Below are positions 18,277-28,553 of a stretch of 64,000 bases of DNA, piece by piece; positions within the stretch are counted from its first letter, which is position 1; each line of letters starts with the position of its first letter. The notes under the pieces are model-generated. The model did no database searches and was not told where the DNA came from. It worked only from the letters and a program-made list of their open reading frames with translations. The DNA is taken from assembly GCA_026990035.1 (NCBI GenBank), contig JALSIM010000030.1:1-64000 (forward strand). Reading direction: 5' to 3'. Made by a program: the position numbers and the translations under genes. This stretch comes from Alphaproteobacteria bacterium (lineage in GTDB: Bacteria; Pseudomonadota; Alphaproteobacteria; Geminicoccales; Geminicoccaceae).

Positions 18277-19041
18277 ATGAGCGGGCAGCAGACGGAACAG
18301 GGACTTGCCGTCCGGGCGCTGATCAGGCGTTGCCGCAGGGCGAGCGCCGCCACCCTCCTGCAGGGGGAGGAGGCCCGGGTGGCCGGCCCGTACGCATCCC
18401 TGGTCATGGTCGCGGCCGACCTCGATGCGAGCCCGCTGTTGTTTCTTTCGACCCTCGCCGTCCACAGTCGCAATCTCGAACGGGATCCGCGGATGGCGCT
18501 TCTCCTCGACGGGACCGAGGGGCTGGAGAATCCCCTCGCCGGGGAGCGCGCGACCCTGCTCGGTGTCTGCGAACGGACCTCCTGCCCGCGGCTCCGGAGC
18601 CGCTACCTGCGCTACCATCCGGACGCCGCCCGGTATTCGGATTTCGCCGATTTCCACCTCTGTCGCCTGCGCCTCGAACGTGCCCATCTCGTCGCCGGGT
18701 TCGGCCGCATCGCCTGGGTCCCGGCCCCGGCCGTGCTGCTATCCGAGGCGATCACGCGGGACCTCCTCCGCCGGGAGGAGGCCCTGCTCGGGGAGCTCGA
18801 ACGGGAGCAGACCGACAATCTGCAGCTCCTCGCCGCGGCCGCGGGCGCCACACCCGGCGGCTGGCGACCGATCGGCCTCGATCCCGAGGGTCTCGATCTC
18901 GCCCGCGGTCGGGAGCGGCTGCGCATCCCGTTCCCGGCCACGGTCGCCGATCCGGAACAACTGCGGGCGGCCCTCGTCGATCTCGTACGCGGCGGCCGGC
19001 GCCGGACGGCCGAAGACCATTCGTCCCGACCCCAGGATTGA
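18277..19041 (+). CDS. HugZ-like heme-utilization / PNPOx-fold protein
   Basis: Protein of 254 residues with an N-terminal FMN-binding split-barrel (PNPOx-like) region and a C-terminal DUF2470-like part, the layout of HugZ and HutZ. The family marker GFGRIAWV occurs near residue 150. Members bind or degrade heme in some bacteria, though many have untested roles. ATG at 18277 is preferred over an upstream GTG at 18238 because it matches family N-termini. It precedes pckA by 21 bp, possibly in one transcript, but no metabolic link is apparent. Confidence 0.78.
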   Translation: MSGQQTEQGLAVRALIRRCRRASAATLLQGEEARVAGPYASLVMVAADLDASPLLFLSTLAVHSRNLERDPRMALLLDGTEGLENPLAGERATLLGVCERTSCPRLRSRYLRYHPDAARYSDFADFHLCRLRLERAHLVAGFGRIAWVPAPAVLLSEAITRDLLRREEALLGELEREQTDNLQLLAAAAGATPGGWRPIGLDPEGLDLARGRERLRIPFPATVADPEQLRAALVDLVRGGRRRTAEDHSSRPQD

Positions 19042-19062
19042 TCGCCCAGGAGGATCCCCGAG

Positions 19063-20664
<1,602 letters not shown>

Positions 20665-20683
20665 AGCCGGCGGCGCACGGGGC

Positions 20684-21325
20684 TCACAGGACCCAGCCGG
20701 CGGCCACCGCCACCTCCAGGACCTCAAGACCGCCTTCCCAGATCATGTCGAGGGCGACGTAGAGAACCAGCACCAGACCGACATAGGCGATCCAGGCGTG
20801 GCGCTCGATCAGGCGGGCGATGTAGCCCGCCGCCACCCCCATCAGGGCGATCGAGAGCACCAGCCCGAAGATCATGATATAGGGATGCTCGCGCGCCGCC
20901 CCCGCCACCGCCAGCACATTGTCGAGGGACATCGAGATGTCGGCCACCGCGACCTGGATCACGGCCGAACGGAAGGTCTTGATGCCGGTACCGCGGTTCT
21001 CCCCGGGTTCGACCTCGGCGAGCTGCATCTCGATGCTGCGGGCCCGGATCTCCCGCCACATCTTCCAGGCGACCCACAGCAGCAGCAGGCCGCCGGCCAG
21101 CATCAGTCCGATGATCGACAGGAGATCGACGGCGATCAGGGCGAAGGCGATCCGGGCGATCAGCGCGAGACCCACGCCGAAGAGGATCACCTGCCGCTGC
21201 TGCCTGACCGGCAGGCCGGAGGCGGCCGAGCCGACGACGACGGCATTGTCGCCGGCGAGCACGATGTCGATCATGATCACCGACAGGAAGGCGGTGAGCT
21301 GGCTTACCAACAGAGGATCGAGCAT
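20684..21325 (-). CDS. TerC/YjbE-family integral membrane protein
   Basis: Membrane protein of 213 residues with about seven hydrophobic segments. Two family motifs carry conserved acidic residues inside the membrane: DIVLAGDNAVVVG near the start and DISMSLDNVLAVAG near residue 125. Such proteins are linked to metal (notably Mn) efflux or metalation of exported proteins. A Mn-sensing riboswitch was looked for in the 140 bp upstream and not recognised. It converges with pckA, with only 19 bp between the stops. Confidence 0.88.
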   Translation of the reverse strand: MLDPLLVSQLTAFLSVIMIDIVLAGDNAVVVGSAASGLPVRQQRQVILFGVGLALIARIAFALIAVDLLSIIGLMLAGGLLLLWVAWKMWREIRARSIEMQLAEVEPGENRGTGIKTFRSAVIQVAVADISMSLDNVLAVAGAAREHPYIMIFGLVLSIALMGVAAGYIARLIERHAWIAYVGLVLVLYVALDMIWEGGLEVLEVAVAAGWVL

Positions 21326-21465
21326 GGTCCGTCGTGTGTGTCCTTGCCGCGCCGCACCCTATCCGCAGGCCGCCCGCGACGCCACCCCCTCTCGCGGCCG
21401 GGGCGATCCCGCCCCTCGGGGATCGGTGGTTGACCCGGAACCCGGAGCGCGCCAAACGCCATCCC

Positions 21466-22014
21466 ATGAAGGTCACCGGTGGCGGTTCTCGTCATGCCCT
21501 CGTCCTGATCCTCGGCGGCACGCGTTCGGGAAAGAGCCGGCGTGCCGAAGAGCTGGCCCTGGGCAGCGGCCTCGCGCCCGTCTATCTGGCCACCGGCGTG
21601 GCCGGTGACGCGGAAATGGAATCGCGTATCGCCGCCCACCGGGCGCGACGGGGCGAGAGCTGGCGGACGGTCGAGGTGCCGGTGGAGCTGGCGGCCGCCA
21701 TCTCCCGGGAGACCCGTCCCGACCGCATCCTCCTGGTCGATTGCCTGACCATGTGGCTCACCAATCTGCTGATGGCGGACATGGAGGTGGCCACCGCCTG
21801 CGATCGCCTCGAGGAAGCGCTGCGGGACCGCCGCGGCCCGATCCTGCTCGTGAGCAACGAGGTCGGGCTGGGCGTGGTTCCGGCGACGCCGTTGAGCCGA
21901 CGCTTCCTCGACCACGCCGGTGCGCTGCACCGGCGGCTCGCGGCCCTCGCCGACCGTGTCGAGCTGATGGTGGCCGGGCTGCCGCTCGCCCTCAAGCCGG
22001 CCGCGGAAAGGTAG
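21466..22014 (+). CDS. cobU: Adenosylcobinamide kinase / adenosylcobinamide-phosphate guanylyltransferase
   Basis: Bifunctional cobalamin nucleotide-loop enzyme of 182 residues (CobU in enteric, CobP in Pseudomonas nomenclature). The P-loop GGTRSGKS is at 17-24; RILLVDCLTMWLTNLL and SNEVGLGVVP are family hallmarks. The latter usually begins GEVGLG, so an N replaces G. ATG at 21466 gives a family-like start. It is followed 6 bp later by cobN. No cobalamin riboswitch was recognised upstream. Confidence 0.92.
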   Translation: MKVTGGGSRHALVLILGGTRSGKSRRAEELALGSGLAPVYLATGVAGDAEMESRIAAHRARRGESWRTVEVPVELAAAISRETRPDRILLVDCLTMWLTNLLMADMEVATACDRLEEALRDRRGPILLVSNEVGLGVVPATPLSRRFLDHAGALHRRLAALADRVELMVAGLPLALKPAAER

Positions 22015-22020
22015 CGATCG

Positions 22021-25000
22021 ATGCATCTCCTGAGCGCGACCGCCGCGGGCGGTTCCGATGTCGAGGAGGCGGTCGATCTCGACCAGACACCGGGCGACAT
22101 CCTCGTCCTCAGCGCCGCCGACACCGAACTCGGCTGCCTCGCCCGGGCCCGCGCCGCCTGCGCCACGCCGCTGCCGGGTCTGCGGCTCGCCAATCTGCTC
22201 AAGCTTTCCCATCCCTATTCGGTCGATCTCTACGTCGAGAAGACGGTCCGCCGCAGCCGGCTCGTGGTGCTGCGTCTGCTCGGGGGCCGGAGCTACTGGT
22301 CCTACGGTCTCGAGCAGATCGTCGCCGCCTGCCGCGAGGAGGGCATCCCGCTCGCGGTCCTCCCCGGCGACGACAAGCCCGATCCCGAACTCGCCCGCCT
22401 GACGACGATGGATCCGGCGGCGGCCGCCCGGGTCTGGGCCTATCTGATCCACGGCGGAATCGCCAACGCCGAGCATTGCCTGCGCTATCTGGCCTCCCTC
22501 CTGGGCCGGGAAATCGACTGGCGGGAACCGCGGCCGCTGCCGGCGGCCGCTCCCTGGTTCCCCGATCTCGAGGCCCCGGAGGCGGAGCTGCTTTCCCACC
22601 GTCTGCCGCCCGACCGACCGGTGGTTCCGCTGCTGTTCTACCGGGCCCTGTTCGCGAGCGGCGATCTGGCGCCGATCGAGGCCCTGGTCGCGGCGCTCGA
22701 AGCCCGTGATCTCGCCCCTCTGCCGATCTACGTGACGAGCCTCAAGGATCCGCACGCCCTGCGAACCGTCGAAGCCCTGCTCGCGCGCCATCCCCCGGCG
22801 GCGATCCTCAACGCCACCGCCTTCGCGACCGGCACCCCCGGTACGAGCGAAGGCGGTCCCCTCGCGCGCTTCGGGGTGCCGGTCTCGCAGCTCGTCTTCG
22901 CCGGCAGGGACAGGGCGAGCTGGCGGGCCGATCCGCAGGGGCTCGGTCCCCGGGATCTGGCCATGCAGGTGGCCCTGCCGGAGGTGGACGGGCGCATCCT
23001 CACCCGTGCCGTGGCCTTCAAGGAACTGGAGGAGATCGATCCGGCCACCCAATGCCCGCTGCTGCGCTACCGGCCTCTGGCCGACCGGATCGACTTCACC
23101 GCCGACCTCGCCGCCGCCTGGATCCGCCTCGCCCGCACCGCCCCCGGCGAGCGACGGATCGCCCTCCTTCTCGCCAACTATCCCAGCCGCGACGGCCGGA
23201 TCGCCAACGGAGTCGGCCTCGACACCCCGGAAAGCTGCGTCGCCGTGCTGCGGGCGCTCGCCGAGGCCGGCCATGCGGTCGAGAGCATCCCGGCCGACGG
23301 CGGGGCGCTGATGGAACGGCTCCTCGCCGGCCCCACCAACCGCCCCGACCGGCTGCGCCGCGCCGCGTCCGGGGTCCGGCTGCCGCTCGCCGCCTACCGG
23401 CGCTGGTTCGAGAGCCTGCCGGAGGCCGTCCGGGAGCGGATCACCGCGCGCTGGGGACCGCCCGAAGCCGATCCCCATCTGGTCGAAGACGCCTTCGCCC
23501 TCGCCCTCCTGCCCCTCGGCAACATCGTGCTCGGCATCCAGCCCGCCCGGGGCTACCACCTCGATCCGGCGGCCACCTACCACAGCCCCGACCTCCCGCC
23601 GCCCCACGGCTATCTCGCCTTCTATCTGTGGCTGCGCGAGATCTGGAACTGTCACGCCGTCATCCATCTCGGCAAGCACGGCAATCTCGAATGGCTGCCC
23701 GGCAAGGCCCTCGCCCTGTCGGAGAATTGCCTGCCGGAAACGGCGCTGGGACCGGTGCCCCATCTCTATCCCTTCATCGTCAACGATCCCGGCGAGGGGA
23801 GCCAGGCCAAGAGGCGGGCGGCGGCGGTGATCCTCGATCATCTCACCCCGCCGCTGACCCGGGCCGAGACCTACGGCCCGCTGCGCGAGCTCGAGCGGCT
23901 GGTCGACGAATACTGGGAAGCCTCCCAGCTCGATCCGCGCCGCACGGCTCCGCTCGCCGAGGAGATCCTGGCGGCCGGCCGGCGGCTGGGCCTCGATCGC
24001 GATCTCGGCCTCGAGGACGAGGCCGACACCGAGGTCTGGCTGCAAACTCTCGACAATCATCTCTGCGCCCTCAAGGAGCTGCAGATTCGCGACGGGCTGC
24101 ACGTTTTCGGTCGCTCGCCGGAAGGCCCACAGCGGATCGACACGCTGGTCGCGATCGCCCGCATCCCGCGGGGCGACGGGCGGGGGCCGAACGCTTCGAT
24201 TCTCCGGGCCCTGGCCACGGATCTCGGGCTCGGGGAGTTCGATCCCCTCGATTGCCGCCCGGCCGACCCCTGGCACGGACCACGGCCGGCGATCCTCGCC
24301 GGCCTCCTCGAGGATCCCTGGCGCAGCGCCGGCGACGCCGTCGAAAGGCTCGAGCGGCTGGCCCGCGCGCTGGTCGCCGGGGAGATCGCACCGGCGGCCG
24401 ACTGGCGGCACACGCGCCCGGTCCTCGACTGGCTGCGGAGAACGCTCGCCCCCGCCCTCGACGGTTCGGGCCGGGCGGAGATGGAGGGTCTGCTGCGCGG
24501 CCTGTCCGGCGGCTTCGTGCCGCCCGGACCGAGCGGGGCGCCGACCCGCGGCCGCCCCGAGGTGCTTCCCACCGGGCGCAACTTCTATGCCGTCGATACC
24601 CGCGCCGTGCCGACCCCGACGGCCTTCGCCCTCGGCTGGAAGGCGGCCGAGGAGGTGGTCGCCTGGTATCTCCAGAACCACGGCCGCTGGCCCGAGCGGC
24701 TGGTGATGTCGGCCTGGGGCACGGCCAACATGCGCACCGGCGGCGACGACATCGCGCAGGCCCTGGCCCTCCTGGGCTGCCGTCCGGTCTGGGAACCCGC
24801 CAGCCAACGGGTGACCGGTGTCGAGGTGCTGCCGGCCGAGGTCCTCGGCCGGCCCCGGGTGGACGTGACGCTGCGGGTCTCCGGCTTTTTCCGCGACGCC
24901 TTTCCCGCCCAGATGGAGCTGTTCGACGATGCGGTGCGGGCGGTCGCGGCCCGCGACGAACCGCCGGAGGTGAACCCGCTGGCGGCGGCCGTCGCCGGAC

Positions 25001-25893
25001 GCCGGGCGCGGCTCGAAGCGGAAGGGATCCCCGCCGAGCGGGCGCAGCGTCTGGCCAGCCTGCGTCTTTTCGGCTCCATGCCCGGCGCCTACGGGGCCGG
25101 GCTGCAGGCGCTGATCGACGAGGGCGGCTGGCAGCGGCGCGGCGATCTCGCCGAGGCCTTTCTCGCCTGGAGCGGCTTCGCCTACGGCCGCGGTCTCGAG
25201 GGCGAGGAGGCGGGAGGCGCGCTTCGCGAGCGCCTGGGGGCGGTCGATCTCGTCCTCCACAACCAGGACAACCGCGAGCACGACATTCTCGATTCGGACG
25301 ACTACTACCAGTTCATCGGCGGGCTGGTGGCGGCGGCGGCGGAACTCTCCGGCCGCGAACCGGAAGTGCTGTTCGGCGATCACTCGCGTCCCGAGACGCC
25401 CCGCGTGCGCCGACTCAAGGAGGAGATCGGCCGGGTGGTCCGGGGTCGTGCGGCCAATCCCAAATGGATCCGCGGCGTCATGCGCCACGGCTACAAGGGA
25501 GCCTTCGAGATGGCCGCTACCCTCGACTATCTGTTCGCCTTCGCCGCCACCACGCGCCTCGTCGAGGACCATCATTTCGATGCCCTGTTCGAGGCCTATC
25601 TCCAGGACCCCGAGGTGCGCGGCTTCCTGGCCGAGAACAATCCGGCGGCGCTGCGGGAAATGGCGGATCGCTTCGCCGAGGCCCTGGAACGCGGCCTCTG
25701 GCACCCGCACGGCAACCGGGTGGCGGCGGTTCTCGACGAGATCCGCGGCAGTCGCGACCGAGCCGGTGCCGGGTGTTTCCCGGAGAGGTTCAGTCGAGCC
25801 CGGTCAGAATCGCCCGCAACCGCGTCACGATCTCCTCGATGTCGGCGCGGGTCGCAATCAGCGGCGGCGACAATGCGATGGTATCGCCGGTGA
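22021..25893 (+). CDS. cobN: Aerobic cobaltochelatase subunit CobN, with atypical C-terminal run-on
   Basis: Large subunit (1290 residues) of the ATP-dependent CobNST complex that inserts cobalt into hydrogenobyrinate a,c-diamide. Recognisable blocks include HLGKHGNLEWLPGKALALS, NMRTGGDDIAQALALLG, GYKGAFEMAATLDYL and the near-terminal RGLWHPHGNRVAAVL. Family proteins end about there. The last ~45 residues are Arg/Ser-rich, and the final 104 bp overlap the 3' coding end of the convergent aminotransferase, suggesting that the ancestral stop was lost and translation runs on. CobS and CobT are not in the window. Confidence 0.93.
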   Translation: MHLLSATAAGGSDVEEAVDLDQTPGDILVLSAADTELGCLARARAACATPLPGLRLANLLKLSHPYSVDLYVEKTVRRSRLVVLRLLGGRSYWSYGLEQIVAACREEGIPLAVLPGDDKPDPELARLTTMDPAAAARVWAYLIHGGIANAEHCLRYLASLLGREIDWREPRPLPAAAPWFPDLEAPEAELLSHRLPPDRPVVPLLFYRALFASGDLAPIEALVAALEARDLAPLPIYVTSLKDPHALRTVEALLARHPPAAILNATAFATGTPGTSEGGPLARFGVPVSQLVFAGRDRASWRADPQGLGPRDLAMQVALPEVDGRILTRAVAFKELEEIDPATQCPLLRYRPLADRIDFTADLAAAWIRLARTAPGERRIALLLANYPSRDGRIANGVGLDTPESCVAVLRALAEAGHAVESIPADGGALMERLLAGPTNRPDRLRRAASGVRLPLAAYRRWFESLPEAVRERITARWGPPEADPHLVEDAFALALLPLGNIVLGIQPARGYHLDPAATYHSPDLPPPHGYLAFYLWLREIWNCHAVIHLGKHGNLEWLPGKALALSENCLPETALGPVPHLYPFIVNDPGEGSQAKRRAAAVILDHLTPPLTRAETYGPLRELERLVDEYWEASQLDPRRTAPLAEEILAAGRRLGLDRDLGLEDEADTEVWLQTLDNHLCALKELQIRDGLHVFGRSPEGPQRIDTLVAIARIPRGDGRGPNASILRALATDLGLGEFDPLDCRPADPWHGPRPAILAGLLEDPWRSAGDAVERLERLARALVAGEIAPAADWRHTRPVLDWLRRTLAPALDGSGRAEMEGLLRGLSGGFVPPGPSGAPTRGRPEVLPTGRNFYAVDTRAVPTPTAFALGWKAAEEVVAWYLQNHGRWPERLVMSAWGTANMRTGGDDIAQALALLGCRPVWEPASQRVTGVEVLPAEVLGRPRVDVTLRVSGFFRDAFPAQMELFDDAVRAVAARDEPPEVNPLAAAVAGRRARLEAEGIPAERAQRLASLRLFGSMPGAYGAGLQALIDEGGWQRRGDLAEAFLAWSGFAYGRGLEGEEAGGALRERLGAVDLVLHNQDNREHDILDSDDYYQFIGGLVAAAAELSGREPEVLFGDHSRPETPRVRRLKEEIGRVVRGRAANPKWIRGVMRHGYKGAFEMAATLDYLFAFAATTRLVEDHHFDALFEAYLQDPEVRGFLAENNPAALREMADRFAEALERGLWHPHGNRVAAVLDEIRGSRDRAGAGCFPERFSRARSESPATASRSPRCRRGSQSAAATMRWYRR

Positions 25894-27133
25894 TGCGGAT
25901 CATCATGTCGTGGTCGAAGAAGGCGCGGACCATCGCCGCGTAGCCCCGCGCCCCCGGCGCCCCGTCGCGCGGCGCCAGCTCCACCGCCCCCATGAGCCCG
26001 AGATTGCGGATGTCCACCACGTTCGGGCAGTCGCGCAGGGAATGGACCGCCTCCTCGAAATGGGGCGCCAGCGCGGCCGCGTTCTCGAACAGCCCCTCCT
26101 CGCGGTAGGTGTCGAGGGTGGCGAGGGCCGCCGCGGTGGCCAGCGGATGGGCGGAATAGGTGAAGCCGTGGAACAGCTCGATGGCGTGGTCCGGTCCCCC
26201 GTTCTCGGTGACGATGGCGTCGTAGATCGGCTTCCTCACCATCACCGCTCCCATCGGAACGGTGCCGCCGGTGAGGCCCTTGGCGGTGGTCACGAGATCC
26301 GGCCGGACGCCGAAATACTCCGCCGCCGAACCCCTGCCGAGGCGGCCGAAGGCGGTGATCACCTCGTCGAAGATCAGGAGGATGCCGTGCCTCTCCGTGA
26401 TCTCGCGCAGCCGCTCGAGATAGCCCAGCGGCGGCGGATAGACGCCGATGGAGCCGGCCACCGGCTCGACGATCACCGCCGCGATGGTGGATGGATCGTG
26501 GAGCTCGACGAGCCGCTCCAGCTCATCTGCGAGATGCGCGCCCCAGGCGGGCTGCCCACGGGAGAAAGCGGTATGCTCGAGCACCCGGGTGTGGGGCAGA
26601 TGATCGACCCCGGGCAGCAGCGGGCCGTACCATTTGCGGTTCGGGCCGATGCCCCCCACCGAGATGCCCCCGAACCCGACCCCGTGATAGCCGCGCTCGC
26701 GGCCGATGATCCGGGTGCGGCTGCCCTGGCCGATCACCCGCTGGTAGCAGAGGGCGATCTTGAGGGCGGTATCCACCGACTCGGAGCCGGAGTTGGTGAA
26801 GAAGGCGTAGTCGAGATCGCCGGGGAACAGGTCCCGCAGGCGGGCCGCCAGCTCGAAGGCCCGGGGATGGCCGAACTGGAAGGAGGGCGCGAAATCGAGC
26901 TCGCCGATCTGGCGGCGTACCGCCTCCACCACCCGCCGTGGCGCATGGCCGGCGTTGCAGCACCAGAGGCCGGCCGAACTGTCGAGAATCCGACGCCCGT
27001 CGGGGGTCAGATAGTGCATGCCCTCGGCGGCGCTGATCAGCCGCGGCTCCCGCTTGAAATGCCGGTTGGGCGTGAAGGGCATCCAGAAGGGTTCGAGATC
27101 GTTCGGTGCCTGAACGAGATCTTCCTTCAGCAT
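25790..27133 (-). CDS. Class III omega-aminotransferase, beta-alanine:pyruvate type
   Basis: PLP-dependent transaminase of 447 residues. WMPFTPNRHFKREPR at the N-terminus and SFQFGHPRAFELAARL are typical of beta-alanine:pyruvate aminotransferases. LLIFDEVITAFGRLG carries the cofactor Asp, and TTAKGLTGG the Schiff-base Lys. ATG at 27133 is chosen, with GGGGGAG upstream; an ATG at 27193 would add 20 unlikely residues. It lies 67 bp downstream of guaD on the same strand. Beta-alanine arises from pyrimidine or polyamine breakdown, but the amino donor cannot be fixed from sequence. Confidence 0.87.
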   Translation of the reverse strand: MLKEDLVQAPNDLEPFWMPFTPNRHFKREPRLISAAEGMHYLTPDGRRILDSSAGLWCCNAGHAPRRVVEAVRRQIGELDFAPSFQFGHPRAFELAARLRDLFPGDLDYAFFTNSGSESVDTALKIALCYQRVIGQGSRTRIIGRERGYHGVGFGGISVGGIGPNRKWYGPLLPGVDHLPHTRVLEHTAFSRGQPAWGAHLADELERLVELHDPSTIAAVIVEPVAGSIGVYPPPLGYLERLREITERHGILLIFDEVITAFGRLGRGSAAEYFGVRPDLVTTAKGLTGGTVPMGAVMVRKPIYDAIVTENGGPDHAIELFHGFTYSAHPLATAAALATLDTYREEGLFENAAALAPHFEEAVHSLRDCPNVVDIRNLGLMGAVELAPRDGAPGARGYAAMVRAFFDHDMMIRITGDTIALSPPLIATRADIEEIVTRLRAILTGLD

Positions 27134-27200
27134 CGCTGCACTCCCCCGATGATCCTCGCGCCCCGGCGGTACCCGCTTCCGTGCGCGGCACATGTTCCCG

Positions 27201-28553
27201 CTATCGCTGGAGGACGCTTACGCCACTCTCCGGTCGGACGTAAAGGGGCCGCCCGGCGATCAGTGTCGCCTCCACGATCTGTTCGTCGCCGAGAACCGCG
27301 AGAGCCAGCAGCAGCTCCGCGGTGTCCGCCGCCGCGCCGGCCGCGAGGCGACGGGCGAGTGCCGGCCGCCGCCCGGGATCGAGGACGATCAGATCGGCGA
27401 CGCGACCCGGTCGCAGGCTGCCGATCTCCTCCTCGAGACCGAGCGCCCGGGCATTGCCCAGCGTCGCCATGTAGAAGAGCTCGGCGGGGGCGAGATCGCG
27501 GCCCGAGAGCCGGACGATCTTGTGCAGTTCGGCCATGGTCTGGAACATCGAATAGCTGGTGCCGCCGCCGATGTCGGTCGCGAGGGCGAGGCGCACCGGG
27601 CGCGTCGGGTCGCGGAGGGCCACCGGATCGACGAGGCCGCTGCCGAGAAAGCTGTTCGAGGTCGGGCACAGTACGGCCACCGAAGCGGTCGCCGACAGCC
27701 GTTCCAGTTCCGTTTCTCCGAGATGGATGCAGTGGCCGAACAGCGAGCGGGGACCGAGGAGCCCGAACCGATCGTAGACCTCGGTGTAGTTCCGGGCCCA
27801 GGGGAACAGACGCCGCACGGTCGCGATCTCCCGCCGCTGTTCGGCGAGATGGGTCTGCAGGAACACTCCGGGATGCTCGCGCAGCAGCCTTCCCGCCGCT
27901 TCGAGCTGGGCGTCGCTGGAGGTGACGGCGAAGCGCGGGGTGACCGCGTAGGCGATGCGGCCCCGCCCGTGCCAGCGGGCGATCAGCGCCACGCTGTCAC
28001 GATAGCCGTCCTCGGCGGTATCGCGAAGCTCCGGCGGAGCGCCCCGGTCCATCATCACCTTGCCGGTGACGATCCGCATGCCGCGGCCGAGCGCCGTCTC
28101 GCAGAGCGCATCGACCGAGGCGGGATGGACCGTGCAGTAGACGGCCGCGGCGGTCGTCCCGTTGCGCAGCAGCTCGTCGAGGAAGAACCGCGCCCCTTCC
28201 CGCGCCCGTTCCGGATCGCCGAAGGCGGCCTCGGCGGGAAAGGTGTGTCGCTCCAGCCAGTCGAGGAGATCGCGACCGTAGGCCGCCACCACCCCGGTCT
28301 GCGGATAATGGACGTGGGCGTCGATCAGGCCCGGCAGGAGGAGCCGGGAGGATAGATCCACGAGGTGAACGCCCGCATCGAGCCTGGTCCGGATCTCCGC
28401 CGCCGGTCCCAGCCGGACGATCCTGCCGTTCTCGACGAGCAGCAGCCCGTCGGCGATGTCCTCGATCGCCGCCGCCCCCGCCTCCGCGGGATCCGCCACC
28501 GCGTGGAGGATCCGCCCGCGGAGGGCGAAGCGAGCCCTGCCGGATCCGTTCAC
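27201..28553 (-). CDS. guaD: Guanine deaminase
   Basis: Amidohydrolase-superfamily Zn enzyme of 450 residues converting guanine to xanthine. The metal HxH is in PGLIDAHVHYPQTG (H80, H82); further metal and catalytic residues are in QTHLAEQ, FGHCIHL and ATDIGGGTS. PQTG after the HxH is characteristic of GuaD. GTG at 28553 overlaps the puuD stop as GTGA, so the two are translationally coupled. Together they cover two non-consecutive steps (guanine to xanthine and urate oxidation); xanthine dehydrogenase must be elsewhere. Confidence 0.92.
   Translation of the reverse strand: MNGSGRARFALRGRILHAVADPAEAGAAAIEDIADGLLLVENGRIVRLGPAAEIRTRLDAGVHLVDLSSRLLLPGLIDAHVHYPQTGVVAAYGRDLLDWLERHTFPAEAAFGDPERAREGARFFLDELLRNGTTAAAVYCTVHPASVDALCETALGRGMRIVTGKVMMDRGAPPELRDTAEDGYRDSVALIARWHGRGRIAYAVTPRFAVTSSDAQLEAAGRLLREHPGVFLQTHLAEQRREIATVRRLFPWARNYTEVYDRFGLLGPRSLFGHCIHLGETELERLSATASVAVLCPTSNSFLGSGLVDPVALRDPTRPVRLALATDIGGGTSYSMFQTMAELHKIVRLSGRDLAPAELFYMATLGNARALGLEEEIGSLRPGRVADLIVLDPGRRPALARRLAAGAAADTAELLLALAVLGDEQIVEATLIAGRPLYVRPESGVSVLQR

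Noticed and set aside
21326-21465. Mn (yybP-ykoY) or cobalamin riboswitch between terC and cobU
   Set aside because: The conserved core sequences of neither class were found on the matching strand. The gap is GC-rich without the expected conserved boxes.
21304-25710. Very long minus-strand open frame across cobU-cobN
   Set aside because: Composition is Arg/Gly/Pro-rich and repetitive, as expected from the complement of a GC-rich gene. The plus strand encodes a full CobN, so this is a shadow frame. The same holds for long frames at 2659-5535 and 5563-8622 on the plus strand.
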